A DNA stretch of 64,000 bases, from contig MU839827.1 in assembly GCA_030411725.1 (NCBI GenBank), positions 2,797,027 through 2,861,026 of the forward strand, written 5' to 3'. The number at the start of each line of letters is the position of its first letter. Positions within the stretch are counted from its first letter, which is position 1. The position numbers were made by a program, and so were the translations under genes. The notes under the pieces were generated by a model, which made no database searches, had not been told where the DNA came from, and saw only the letters and a list, made by a program, of their open reading frames with translations. Shown here one piece after another: positions 21,311-33,555 of the stretch. Source of the DNA: Echria macrotheca. Taxonomy: Eukaryota > Ascomycota > Sordariomycetes > Sordariales > Schizotheciaceae.

Positions 21311-23215
21311 ATGCCGCCCCTCTACTCGTCCAACCTACAACCCGACGCGCGAGACTCGCTGGAACTTGCGTCGCTCGCGAGCTCGAGCCCGGGCGCCGAT
21401 ACCCTCGACACCGACTCGCGCCCGAGCATATCCTCGTCCCGGAAACTGTCGCTCGAGCAGGATGATCCGCTAGACAGTTCGAATCCCGCCGCGGTCGGGC
21501 GGTCGGGCGACCGTGGCCGCTCGTTCTCCATGTCCTCGGGCTTCGATTTCACGTCGAACCTATTTCCCCTATCGTCCACCACGGGTGCCGGATATGCGCC
21601 CATAGGGACATCGGCGTCGGCGAGCCGCCCGAGCGGTGGCCTCGGAGGGGGCTCCCTCGAGAAACACAAAACTCTGACGTACCTCAACGGGCTGTCATTG
21701 ATAGTGGGGCTGATCATTGGCTCGGGCATCTTTTCGTCGCCCAGCCAGGTGAACGTGAATGTCGGGTCGCCAGGCGCCTCCCTCATCATCTGGCTGGTGG
21801 CTGGAATTCTGGCGTGGACAGGGGCAGCGAGCTATGCGGAGCTGGGCGGCGCCATTCCCCTCAACGGCGGGGCCCAGGTCTATCTCTCCAAAATATTTGG
21901 CGAGCTGGCCGGGTTCCTGTTCGCCTGGGTGGCTCTGCTAGTCCTTAAGCCGGGCAGCGCCGCCATCATTGCCATTATCATGGGCGAGTACCTGGTGAGG
22001 GCGTTCATCGGAGCGGAAGCCGAGACGATCAACCCGTGGATCAACAAGTCGGTCGCCCTGGTCGGCCTGTTTGCCGTCACTTTCTTGAACTGCGTTTCCA
22101 CCCGGCTGGGGACGCGGCTAAACGACATGCTCATGTTTCTCAAGTTCGTTGCATTGCTTGGCGTTACCGTGATCGGCATTGTGGTGGCTGCGACTGGGTT
22201 TACCTTTTCGGGAACAGCGAATCTGGACTGGAAAAAGCACGAATGGTTCGAGGGAACCAAGGTGGATGCGTCAGCTTGGGCTGTGGCCTTGTATGCCGGC
22301 CTGTGGGCTTTTGATGGGTGGGATAATGTGAGTGTCTCGTCCCTTTTCTGAGAGCTAAGCTAACGTAGCTGGCAGACAAATTACGTGGTGGGCGAGTTTC
22401 GCAACCCCAGCCGTGACCTGCCACGGGTCATACACACGGCTATGCCCCTGGTGATTGTGAGCTACATCCTGGCAAACATCGCCTACTTTTTCGTGCTGCC
22501 GCTGGCCACGATCAACTCGACCAACACTGTCGCCGTTATGTTCGGCGCCAAGGTCTTTGGTCCTGTCGGCTCGCTTATCTTTGCGCTGATTGTGAGCGCC
22601 TCATGCTTCGGCGCGCTCAACAGCTCAACTTTTACGAGCAGTCGTCTCGTCTACGTGGCTGGTAAGGAAGGCTACATACCCGCCGTGTTCGGCCGCATCG
22701 GAACCGGCACCGCCGCGGCCGAGCATGCCGCGCTGTCGACGACGCGGACGCGCTCGTGGTTTAGCAAGAAGCTTGCCCGCCTGTTTGGGGACGAGGAGAT
22801 GGGCCTGTTCTATACGCCGATCCCGGCGCTGATTCTCAACGCATCATTAACGGCCGCCTACGTTCTGGTGGGCGAGTTCGGCCAGCTGCTGACGTTTTAC
22901 GGGGTTGCCGGCTATACATTTTATTTCTTGACGGTTCTGGGGTTGATTGTGCTGCGCGTGCGCGAGCCGAACCTCGAGCGGCCTTATCGGACGTGGATCA
23001 CGACGCCCATTATATTCTGTTGCGTCAGCCTGTTCCTGCTGAGCAGGGCCGTGTTCGCGCAGCCGCTGCAGACGCTGATCGTCGTGGGGTTTGTGGTGGC
23101 GGGCGTGCCTGTGTATTACTGGCGGATACGCGGGCGCGATCAGGTCGCTAAGCGCGAGGTGTCCAGCGGGAGGGAGAGCAGGCCGTGGTGGAAGTTTTGG
23201 AAAGCGAGGTCATAA
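21311..23215 (+). CDS. Amino-acid permease of the LAT/AA_permease_2 type
   Basis: APC-superfamily transporter, closest in style to fungal LAT-like and methionine-type (MUP) permeases; the substrate cannot be read from sequence. Exons 21311-22327 and 22376-23215, intron 48 nt (GTGAGT ... GGCAG), 618 residues; the junction reads FDGWDN-TNYVVGEF. Seen: a 115-residue Ser-rich hydrophilic N-terminal tail, a likely site for phosphorylation and ubiquitin-linked endocytosis; the helix-1 motif GLIIGSGIFSSPS (about 133-145); about 12 hydrophobic segments; the EFRNPSRDLPR loop typical of the family; and a loop with RTRSWFSKKLARLFG. It ends in a basic, Trp-rich tail (RPWWKFWKARS). ATG at 21311 is the first in frame. 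Confidence 0.88.
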
Positions 23216-23913
23216 TGTTTTTTTGCTGGTAATGGGCGGTGTCGGGAACAATGATTTGACGACCCATATGGCTGAGGTGTTAGACTGGTTCGGACTGGAC
23301 AGGCGCACCTGGGGGGAATAAACACCAGCGAGAGGAATTGCTGTGTGGCTGTGGCTTTGTGGTCCTGTATATATACAATAGGTAATATACCCAGCGCGGG
23401 GGTGGTAAAGACAAGCTATCTCATGAAGCATCAAAGTCCAAATCGTGTGTCATCTGTCTGTCTGCTCGGGCCTCGATGGGAACATCTTGTCCGGCCGGTC
23501 CAGTAGACTCTTGTGCCCTGTCCTGACTGTATTGGCGAGCTCGTAACATGATTTGTGGATAGGTGAAGCTGCTCTCCAAAGAGGAGAGATGCGTTCTAAT
23601 TGTAGTTAGTTCTCTATCCAAGTCTGGTGGTAGGTACGTAGCGCGAAGATGATTCTCCTCAAATACGTGCCCTCCTTGCGTTGAATATAATCCGGAACAG
23701 AGATCTTCCCTTTTTCCCAAGTCTCTACACAAGAAGAAATCACACACACTTTGCGTAGTGAATAGCTCGTTGATCATGTATCCATTCATTCAAAGTCATT
23801 GAACAAGTAACTGCCTCTTCCTATCCTATTCGAGGGTAAAACAGGGTAAACAAGACAAAAACTCAAACATATCCCCCCTTCCCTTCCGATTTATGGTTTT
23901 TTTTTTACATCTT
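23216..23913. other. 3' spacer between convergent permease and formate dehydrogenase genes
   Basis: About 700 bp with no supportable ORF. T/A-rich tracts near 23890-23910 and around 23370 could carry polyadenylation signals for the two transcripts. Confidence 0.5.
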
Positions 23914-25576
23914 TTACTTCTTCCGCTCACCATAAGCCTTGGTGGCATAATCGCCGCCAGTGACAATCAGATCCTCAGGCCGGTAATCGAACCGACCCGA
24001 CAGGTAGCTATCCAGAATCGACTTGACGCCGTCAGCATAGCGCTTCTGCGCGTCGAGCGACGTGCCCGACATGTGGGGGACCATGGCGTTGCCGCCGCCG
24101 AACGGGTTCTTGGCGTAGCGGAGCGGGTGCTCCTTGGGCGCGGGCTGGGGGAACCAGACGTCGCCGCCGTAGCCCCTCAGGTGTCCCGACTTGAGCGCCT
24201 CGGCGACGTCCTCCTTGACGACGATGGCGCCGCGGGCCGTGTTGACGAGCCACGAGCCGGGCTTCATCTTGGCGATCAGGTCCTTGTTGAACAGGCCGCG
24301 CGTCTTCTCGTGCAGCGGGCAGTTGATCGTGACCACGTCGCACTGCGCGAGCATCTCCTCCAGGTCCGTCACGCGCCGGCAGCCGATCTCCTTCTCCTTC
24401 TCGGGGCTGAGCGGCTGGTAGTCGTAGTACAGCAGCTCCTTGCAGTCGAACGGCTTGAGCCGGCGCAGCACGCGCTCGCCGATGCGGCCGACGGCCACGG
24501 TGCCGACCACCTTGCCCTCGAGGTCGAACTCGTTCTTGGCCGCCTCGGCCACGTCCCAGCGGCCCTGCTCGATCATCTCGTGCGCGGGCACAAAGTTGCG
24601 CACGAGGATCAGGATGGTCATGACGACGTGCTCGGCGACCGACACGACGTTGGACCCCGTCACCTCGGCGACCGTGATGCCGCCGTTGGTCTTGTTGGCC
24701 GCGTTGAGGTCGACATGGTCGGAGCCGATACCGGCCGTGATGGCCAGCTTGAGGTTCTTGGCCTTTGCGAGGCGCTCGGCCGTCAGGTAGCCCGGGTGGA
24801 AGGGCGTCGTGATGATGATCTCGGCGTCGACCAGCTCCTGGTCAAACTTTGAGTTCTCGCCCTCCTTGTCCGATGTCGTCACCAGCGTGTGGCCCTGGTC
24901 CTCGAGCCATTTTCGGATGCCGAGCTCGTTCTCGGTGGTTCCCAGCAGCTCCGGCACCTGTTGGTAGTGTCGTTGTCAGCTTTTTTGTTGCTGGAGAATC
25001 AGAATTGCGGGGAGGTGGGGTCTGGTCATCGCCAAGACGGGCGCCCTGGCCGGCCGGCCCCACCATCCCGAGCGGACCCCGAATCCCTGTCTATCAAGTG
25101 CCGTCCCGCCTTCTGTTTCGCAAACAAACGAGCTACCCCGCATCACATCCAGAGATGCTCTCGTTACCAGCTTTTGAAGACAGGGAAGCCATTGACGAAT
25201 TGACTTGCGGAATCCAAGCCATTGGGAGAGAGAGGAAGAGATACAAGAGAAGAAAAAAAAAACTAACCTCCTCGGCGTGCTTGCCGCCGTCGTACAGAAC
25301 CAGCAGTACTTTGACCTTTTCACGTTGCGTCGTTAGCAGCCGAATCGATTCTCCAGTGTGACGCTGCACAAGACTCGGGGTGATGCCGGCGGAGGGTCTG
25401 CCCGGGGTCCTTCTGCCGTTCAGCAGCAGTGAAGACGACAGCAGTTGTGTCTGCTGGCGGCGTGCTGCTGAAGAGCAAAAGGACCGCGAGGCAAGAGGGA
25501 CGAGGCGCGAGGCAGCAGAGCGAGAAAAGAGCAGCGAAGGGGAAGAAGCAGAACAGGCAGCGCGAGGAAGTACCAT
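23914..25576 (-). CDS. FDH1: NAD-dependent formate dehydrogenase with mitochondrial presequence
   Basis: Oxidises formate to carbon dioxide with NAD. Exons 25576-25268 and 24957-23914, intron 310 nt (donor GTTAGT, acceptor ACAG), 450 residues; the junction reads GGKHAEE-VPELLGTTENEL. Seen: an 80-residue extension rich in Ser/Arg/Ala (VLPRAACSASSPSLLFSRSA) before the core VKVLLVLYDGG; a formate-site region ITAGIGSDHVDLNAANKTNG; the Rossmann motif VGTVAVGRIGERV; the catalytic Arg in NTARGA; and the catalytic His in MVPHMSGTSLDAQKRY. The core matches the usual length of 365-380, so the extension is extra and looks like a targeting peptide. The intron is five times longer than the others in this window. 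There is no in-frame ATG directly before the core. Confidence 0.93.
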
Positions 25577-27432
25577 TTTGACGGTGTTTTATATAGATAT
25601 CCTTGATAGGTGTGTGATAGAAGATTGGCGACGAGGGAACACGATGTGGGTGAGGAGAAAGGGGGCGCGTCTTATATACAAGGCCGGCCGGGGGGAGGGG
25701 AGACGCGGGCGGGATACGTATGTGAGTGTGTATGGTCTGCGAAGCGACAATAAAAAGTCCGAACACCACGGTGATAATGTAAGAGTAAGAGTAAGAGGAA
25801 GATAAAAAGGAGAGAGAGACGAAACAGGATCCAGGCAATTATTTATATACGCCCGAGCACCAGCATCCATACAACCCTTACAGCACAAAAGGGCAATGAT
25901 ATGCTTTGCCGAAACGGCTTACACCTACCTACCTACCTTGCCTGACCTTTCTCCTCTTTCTGCTCGCCGCTCTGGGGTTCTGGATCCCGGCTGTTGGGCG
26001 ATCCAGTCGTCTCTCCTCATCCACACATCCACACACCTACCCCCTTTTTTTTCTCCGCCTCGCCCGAACAGACACACACACCCCAAGGAAAGAAGAGGAG
26101 AAAAGGTACCGGTTCTGCACTTGGCAGGTGGAGAGGAACCAACCCTCTCTTACTCTCACCGGTCGAGCCGGTTGGCAGATCCCTTTTCCCCCTCCCCACC
26201 CATCATCATCCAATCCGCTGTTACAGTACCTACCATCACAACCCGTCCATGTATTCACCGGCAAAGCCATACTGTACGAACAGCGCCGCAACCGCACCGC
26301 ACCTCACCATTCACCGTACCGTACCATACCATGCCATCTCAGCGTCCGTCCTTACCCCGCGAATTTTACCTGACCTGACCTGACCTGCAGCTGCTGTCCT
26401 GCCGTCCAGCAGCGGTACGTAAACCTTTCCATACGCCGTACGTGTGCTGTGCTGGTTGTATGTATGTACATATGTAGTATGTAATGAGAAAAGACCATGT
26501 CGTGTCACCCAACCACAACCGCCGACGGGAGGAAGAATCATCCATCCCTCGAGAGAGCAAAGCACCTAATCAATCCCCCTCGAACATGCCTGTTCCAATT
26601 GGCACCTACCTAGGTAACGCACGCACGCACAAGCAGCTCCTTTCCTTTAGCCGGCAAGAGAATACGGGATAGTAGAACAATGGCCGATGGGGCGTTCGAG
26701 GGAAGGAAGCAAGCAAACATCAGATGTCGATCCCGCTTGTTTGTGGCCGCCGAACATCTGTGCCTCCCTCCCGCTGTATTGAATTGTCCCGGGCCGAAGT
26801 GGATTGCGAGCAATTGGGCTCTCTCTCGGTAATTCCCAATGAACCACTCGGATGTAGACTGCCTAGTGTAGCTGGCTGGCCTTCTGGATGTTCCTGCCCC
26901 GTAGCTGCATCATTGCTGCCATGCGGTTGTTTTTCGGTGATGGCTCGGCATCCCACCCCAGTGTTCCACGGCTGGGCCAAGAGCGGGGTAGCACACCCAC
27001 ACATTCCCACAGCTGACGCAGGTCGGCAACGGTAACACTGGATGCCCTCCCGAAAGCTTCCCCCAAAGGCGAAACCAAAAAGGCCCCCGATCGTTCTGCA
27101 TCCCGATACGCCTTGGCTTGCAGCTCTTGGCGGCCTGTGTCTTGTCTCCCCCAAGGCGGGGAAAATCCGCGATTACACAGCATGTTTCGAGTCTACCATA
27201 ATGTATACCGTTTATCTACTGTACTCCGTCTCCTCGCTATGCCATGCTTGTTGCGATATGTCCGACACGATGCAAAACCCATGCTGAATCCGTTTCCCAG
27301 AAAACCCCATGATCCATCCCTCCAGATTCAGCTGACTGCCCTAGTTGTCCCAAACAAACCCGAAACCCGATAGTGCCAACACGCTGAGAGATCATACTCC
27401 ACCACCGAACACGCCGACCCTCCGAGCAACCA
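25577..27432. other. Long upstream spacer of the formate dehydrogenase gene
   Basis: About 1.85 kb between the FDH start and the 3' end of the ATPase gene. I see no protein gene. It has purine/pyrimidine-biased stretches (25780-25830, 26020-26110), a CA/CC-rich stretch, and TACC and GTAC repeats around 25920-25945 and 26390-26480, the kind of sequence common in fungal promoters. Confidence 0.5.
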
Positions 27433-30400
27433 TCAGTCAAGCAGGCTTCGATAGCCCGAGTATGGCGGAGGAGGTGGCAAGGACTCCTGCCGCGAAGGTC
27501 CAGCACCGGCACTGCCGGCGGGTGCAGGTGCCGTGTTCGCTCCGCCAGACCCCGTCAGCTCGACAGCCTTGGCCATCATCTTCGGGAAATACTGCTGGAT
27601 GAACGACTCCCTGGAAACAAGCAGTGTCAGCACCATAGACAAAATCACTAATCCCGGTTCGCGGGTCAGAGGCTAGGGACTTACGTGTAGTAGCTATGTT
27701 CCGAATTGTGAAGATCGACCAGGTTGTGTGCGAGCTCATGGGCGACAACAACCCACCAGTATGTCGTCGCATCAACCCGAGCCTGGGCCCCTTCGGCCCC
27801 CTTAAACCGCTGGGCATGAAGCTGCTTGAACCATCGCAGATTGCAAAAGATGCTGCCATTCGAGTTGAAGGCAATAACACCCCCTTGCTCGTCATAGAAG
27901 ATATGGATGGCTTTGCTCGACAGCCCATAGACGTTGCCAACCTCCTTAAGGATGGTCTCGAACTTCTTGATCTCGTCGACATTTGCCGCCAGAAATGTTG
28001 CCGCGTCAACCGACAGGTCCTTGGCAACAAAAACACGCATTCCGCCAGGGGCTTCGGCCGCAAATGCAATGTTTTGCGCCGGCTTCGCGTCGCAGTACGT
28101 GCCTTGCTCCTGCACCTGGGTTTGCTGAGGCGGCGCAAACAGGTGCGATGAATCGTGTGCTCTAGTCGACTTGATAGCGTTGAGCAGATTCTGTTGGATC
28201 GTGGCTGGACTGGCGACTCGCCCGTCCTCCTTTGGCTTCTTGTTCACCTGAGGCGCCGGCGCCGGCGCCGTTTCCATCTGGCCCGGATTCTTCCCTGGCT
28301 GCTGAGGCGGAAGGAAGTTGTCCAGCTGCCCCTCTGATTCCTGGTCCGAATCGAATCCGAGACGACGAGTGATTTCGGAGAAGAAGTTCTTCCGAGATTT
28401 TCCTCTTGTCACAGGGGGCGCTTCTTCTTCGGGTGAGTCTTGAAAGCTTCCTGGCATCCGGTTGCGTTCCGGCGTCTTCACCGTATCCCGCCTCGCCTCG
28501 ACGGCTTGCGTCTCGCGCGCCTCTCGCGCCCATTCCTGCTCGCGCTCTTGGATCCTCCTCTGCTCCGCTTCCAACGCTTTCCGTCTCTCCTCCTCGGCGA
28601 TCCGCGCCTCGGCCGCTTTGGCCCGGAGGATTCGGTCAACATTGTAGCCGCGCGCACGAAGATCCATCAGGTCCAGCTTCAGGAAAGGCTCAAAGAAGAA
28701 GTAGGCAGACTGACTGGGCCGTTTGAGGAGTTGTTGGCAAATGGCCTGTGCTACCTGGTACATATCCGGACGGCCCTCTTCGGCGACGTATAAAATGCAG
28801 CCGTTAGCAGTCTGGACACTAGCAGCTGACCGCTTCTCGACCTTCGACTGGTGCGTCCCCTTGAGTGTCCGCCGTAACTGGATGGAGCGCACAGCATCCA
28901 CCTGGAGGTTCTTCTCCAGCCACTTCGCATCGTGCTTGATGGAGTCGCGTTTGTCCTTGCAATACTCGTGGATAAAGAGCTTGGATCGCTCGAGCACATG
29001 TTTCCGCAGCCATACGGCGCCGTCTTGCCTGCTGGCGCGCATTCCAACCACGACATTTTCTTCGACTTTGTTGACGAGAGTTTCGGACCCCAACGCCTCA
29101 TAAAAGGCCTCGAGAACATCCTCTTCTGGGGCACACAAAAGCGACTGTTTGAATAACTGGAAACTGACGAAGTCGTTCGCCACCACAATCTGACTAGCCG
29201 TAGCAAGCTGGTAGTGTTTGATGGGTTCATCGTCCTCGTCTAGTGAGCCCGATTTGTCATTGGTTGTAGATAGCTCACGGAAGCCAAGGAGCCATGGTAA
29301 TGTCCTCATCTTCTTGTATAGCTCCCTGTCCTTCTTCAGTTCCGGAAGATCGAGAGCAAGTGACCGGAGAAGACCAAGGTACTTCTCCGGGCTTTGCAGC
29401 ACACCTAGCAGCCGCGCTGGCTCCTCGCACGCTAGTCGCGCTATCTCTGCCTTCGTGGGTTCATACTTGGCGCCGCATTTGTAGAGAAAGGTATTGGCAT
29501 CTGTGCCATAGTCCACGAAGTCAAAGATGTCGCCGTAGGAAGAGGAGGTTCCTAGGTAACAGTTCTGCGGCTTTACGTAGACGAGGGAGGCTTCCGACTT
29601 GCCACCAGAAGCGTAGGACCCATTCTTCCTCGATATCGGGACAATTGGCGCATCCCGGAGCTTGGCGATATGGTTGGTCCCAAGGTCGCCCAGACGCGTG
29701 ACAAAATACCCAAAGAGCCTCACAGCTGAGTTGTGGTCCTTGGGCGGCTTGGAGATCAACCTCTCGACACACCCTGTAATCGGTGGATCGCGCGCCACCC
29801 CGAACTTGCCAGCGTGTTGATGTAGATCCTTCTGGAGAATATTATATCCAAGCACGGCCGCCTTTTCGTTCGTGTAACAGGCGGACGGCGGGACTAACCG
29901 GTTGGGGTCGCCATCTAGAGGGAGGATGGCCTTGTTGGTGCCTGAAATGTCGAATTGGGCGTACTTGTTGAGCTGATGGTTCGCAATGAAATATACCATG
30001 GCATTCTGACGAAGGCTGGTATCTGACGAAGCCATCATGTCGACGAGCTCAGGGACTGACGGGTGCTGCCGCAGCCCTAGAGTATGGAGAAACCGAGCCT
30101 CGGCGCTGGTATTTCGAAAGCTGCCTGGTGGCCCCGGCCACTGGAGGATGGGCAGTTTTAGGTCGCGGTGGGCATCCTTGGGCTCGTACAATTCCGACAC
30201 CTTGTAACGCCGCTCGGTTCCCTTGGTCGACTCCATCCCCCGTGGGCCGGCCTCGGCAGGACAAAGCGGTGACTCCATGAGCTTTTTCATGTCTGCCGCA
30301 GGGATATCATCCTTGACAGACGCCAGATACTTGATGAGTTCCATATGACTCCATTGTCTGTGTCTCGTCTCGCCCCCCGTCGGCGCAGGATTTAGTAATC

Positions 30401-32846
30401 TCGAAAAGATCGTTTCCAGGTCGACGGTCTTCCGGACGCCCAAGGCAACCAGAAACTTGTCCTTCAGCGTGTTGCACCCCTGAATGGTGGGGAGGTCATC
30501 AAACAGTTTCACCGATTGGAAGAATGCCTCCCCTGGCTTCTTCATGCCGACTTTGGTTGGCATCACCGTGATGTTCTGAAGCACAGACACCACCGACGAC
30601 CTGTTTGGAACGCTTAGGCTGTCCCAGTTCTTAGATAATACAGCGAGAATCTGCACCGCGAACTTGGGTGACTTGGTAAGGTTCTGGTCATCATCTTTGC
30701 TCGATGCCGTCTCAACCAAAAAGCGAAGCCACGGGACAATTTCCAACTGTTCCCACCCTAATGCTCGAAGTTCGACGTTGGGGATTTTCGCAGTAAAGAT
30801 GTAGGGCAGAGTCGTGGGCGGAACGGGAAGAGCGGGCGGGATATTCGAGCCGATGTAGTTCTTGATAGACCCCAGAGCAATGATATCTCCCGAGTCTCCT
30901 CCATCGCTGATTGTCGCGACAGCAACCTCAAACAGTCTGTCCTTGCTCGGCGGATCTAGCTCACCCGACACGGCGCTCTTTGCAGCCCAAGAGATGAAGT
31001 GGTGCAGCTGGTCCTTGTCTAGGGCTTTGGAACCAAGCTCTTGGTAGATATCGTCAACCGTGATGTCTTTGACCAGCGCGAAGGAAATGAGCTTTTGAAT
31101 AAAGTGAGCATCCTTCATCTCCTTCAGGATGACAGGAATTCCCGAAACAAACTTGCCAACCTCCTCTGACGAGATGCGAACTTTAGTGGTTGAGAGGACG
31201 CCTCTTGAAGAGTAAACTTCGATTGAGGCATGCTTGTGTGCCACCCAAAAAGCCTCCTCGATGATCTGTCCGACCTGGCCGCTGGGAGTCGAGTCGGTAA
31301 AGCTGTATGTCTTCAGGATGTGCAGAGCTTCAGGTACACATTTTTCCACGTCCTCAGGGTTGGGTACGGGGCCCTTTTGCGGACTTCTGGCGGCCGAAAG
31401 GCGCTTCAGTTTGTCGCTCAGGTCTGCCATCTCGTTGGAGAAGGCCAGTCTCGACATGATACCCGCGACGCGCAACATCTCCGTGTTCCAAGTACGCACC
31501 CATCGGGCGTTCAGATCAATGGCCTCTCGCTCCACGGTTGGTATCACCGAAGGGGCTGAGATATGCATTCCCGCCCCGGTTGTCTGTGTTGTTGGGAAGC
31601 CGATGAAAATACGACCGCCTGGCTTCTTACTCGGCAGGACGGCAGAGAATACATCAGCGACTTTGGACACATTGCCGCCCGTAGAGGACATCTCCGAAGC
31701 CACTGTCTCGTCGTATGAAGAGGTCAGGATGGATATTTTCGTGACCTTTGGTGGCGGTTTCTTGGTTGCTCTCTCTAGTTCCGAGGCAAAAGAGGAGTTT
31801 ATCTTGGTGGTTATTTGGCCTGTGGTAACGCGGAGGAAGATACTGGAAGTCGAAATGGCCGTGAGATCCTCGGCAATCGCATCTTGCACCGCTTGTTCTT
31901 CCTTCGCCACCTTGTTCCTTGTCCCTTCAAGTCCTCCCGATGTCAGCTTCCAAAAGAAATTTTTAAGAGACGAATGCTCAGCAGTGTTTGAACTGGGGTA
32001 ATATGCGTCACCTGATTTCACCGTCGAGACAACCTGTGGCTTCCACCCAAGGACGCTCATCAACGTAGCATCGATCTGCGCGCTTGTGCGGTCCGCCGCA
32101 GTCAGTGTCATCAGGCCTTCTCTCGTCCTGGGATCTATATCTCGGGGGATGGGGATCTTTGTGCTAGGTGACGTCTTCTTCTGGAGAGCCAGTATCCTCC
32201 AGTCGTCTATCCAGAACTCAATCTGCTGGAGCGCCACAAACGTCAAGCTCGTAGCGAGGAACTGGCCAACTGACAACAGGTTGGGGAGTGGCGTGGTAGT
32301 GTTCCGATACTCGAGAAAGAAGGTGGTATTCGGACTGCCTTGGCCTTCGGGGATCTGCAGTTTTCTGGTGAAGAGGGCGTTGCCCTTCCAGTAAAACGCC
32401 ATGGCCTCGTTGCCCGAGCTCACGAGGGGCTCTTCGCAGTCAGCGAAGACGCTGTAGAAGCCCACGCCGAATGCACCGATCTTCGTCTCGTCGGGGTTTC
32501 CCTCGGCTATCCTCTTGAGCCTCCCCCAGTCTGTCTTTGTAAATGGCTGGCCATTGTTCTCGACGACCAGACGGCGGAGGGTGTGGTGCGAAAGGACGTG
32601 TTTGAGGACGTCCGACTGGTTCGTGGAAGAGGGCAGAGGGACCTGGGTTGACGGCAGGGTTTCCCACTTGATCTTGACGGTCGTGGCCTGGGCATCGGCG
32701 GCGTTCTGGATGAGTTCGCGGAGGGTGGTCCATTCGCCTGAGTACCGCGCAAGCACTTTGTCGATGAGCGCTCTGGTGTCGACGGTAACCGCCTCTTCGT
32801 CCTCTCCGTCCTTTAGCGCAGCGGCTCGAAGCCGTGCATAGTCCAT
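27433..32846 (-). CDS. Very large sacsin/HSP90-type ATPase protein with C-terminal HELAH motif (DUF3684-like)
   Basis: Exons 32846-27685 and 27610-27433, intron 74 nt (GTAAGT ... TTCCAG), 1779 residues. The N-terminal 250 residues form a GHKL ATPase: N-box RELIQNAADA (Glu44, Asn48), VENNGQPF, and GAFGVGFYSVF. The middle 1200 residues resemble fungal proteins annotated as DUF3684; function unknown. A coiled, Glu/Arg-rich stretch follows (LRAKAAEARIAEEERRKALEAEQRR region), then a disordered linker. The last 200 residues contain HELAHNLVDLHNSEH with HELAH at 1703-1707, a gluzincin-like zinc-site signature, in a domain with VAKDLSVDAATFLAAN and an IHIFYDE strand. The C-terminus is Pro-rich. The start is the ATG at 32846; an open frame upstream lacks an ATG. 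A chaperone-like role is inferred only from the ATPase fold. Confidence 0.85.
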
Positions 32847-33555
32847 GTTGGCGTCAGACGGGCGTCGATGATGACGGGAGAGGAAACACGTGTCCTGCAG
32901 TCCGTCTAAAATGTCGAGAAGAAGCACAGATGGCTTAGGATGGGAAATGCAAGACTAGATCCAGACCTGGGTGCTCTAGAGGGTAGACTAATGAGACTCG
33001 GCGGAGGTCTTTGGAATTAGGTATTAGGACGAAAGTCGACTGCTCGGCCGATGTTTCAGCGACGGCCGCAGGCAGCTCGCAAACGTCACAGGGACTGACC
33101 CCTGAACGATCCGAGGTACCGGGATTTATCGGCGACTGCTGATTGGTCGCCTTGCCACCCAGCTGATTGCAGGCTGTCACAGCAGTTATCGATTACGCAG
33201 CTGTTGCCACCCTGGACGGACAGTTGAAAGCGCCTTGGTGCTGCAACTGTGTGAGCCATTCTTGTATGCTATACCTTGTAAAAATTCCGAGAGTGCATTG
33301 ATGTGGCTAATAAGAGCATGATATTCTTTAAATATGACTTCTAAAATATAGGGATGGAGTCAACGATTTTGCAAGTCAGGGTGCCACGGTGCAAACAAGC
33401 TGTATTCCGCGCCGACGTGTAGTCGCATGTCGAGCCCGCGGACAGTGGCAACAAGACAACTAAGTACATATGGCAGATTCCAGAAAGCCGCCCCCATCCA
33501 GCCAGTAGAGTCATAGCCAGAAAAAAATCGACATGTTAGGCGGTTCAGCCAATTA
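32847..33555. promoter_or_regulatory. Upstream spacer of the large ATPase gene
   Basis: About 700 bp separating tandem minus-strand genes. It holds the promoter of the ATPase gene and the 3' end of the SR-rich gene. No supportable ORF. Confidence 0.45.

Noticed and set aside
21471..21495. tRNA B-box-like GTTCGAATC
   Set aside because: It lies inside the permease coding region and has no A-box or cloverleaf around it.
26009..26383. Overlapping 130-160 codon ORFs upstream of the formate dehydrogenase gene
   Set aside because: All three plus-strand frames are open at once because the DNA is C/A-rich; peptides are Pro/Thr/His repeats typical of promoter DNA.
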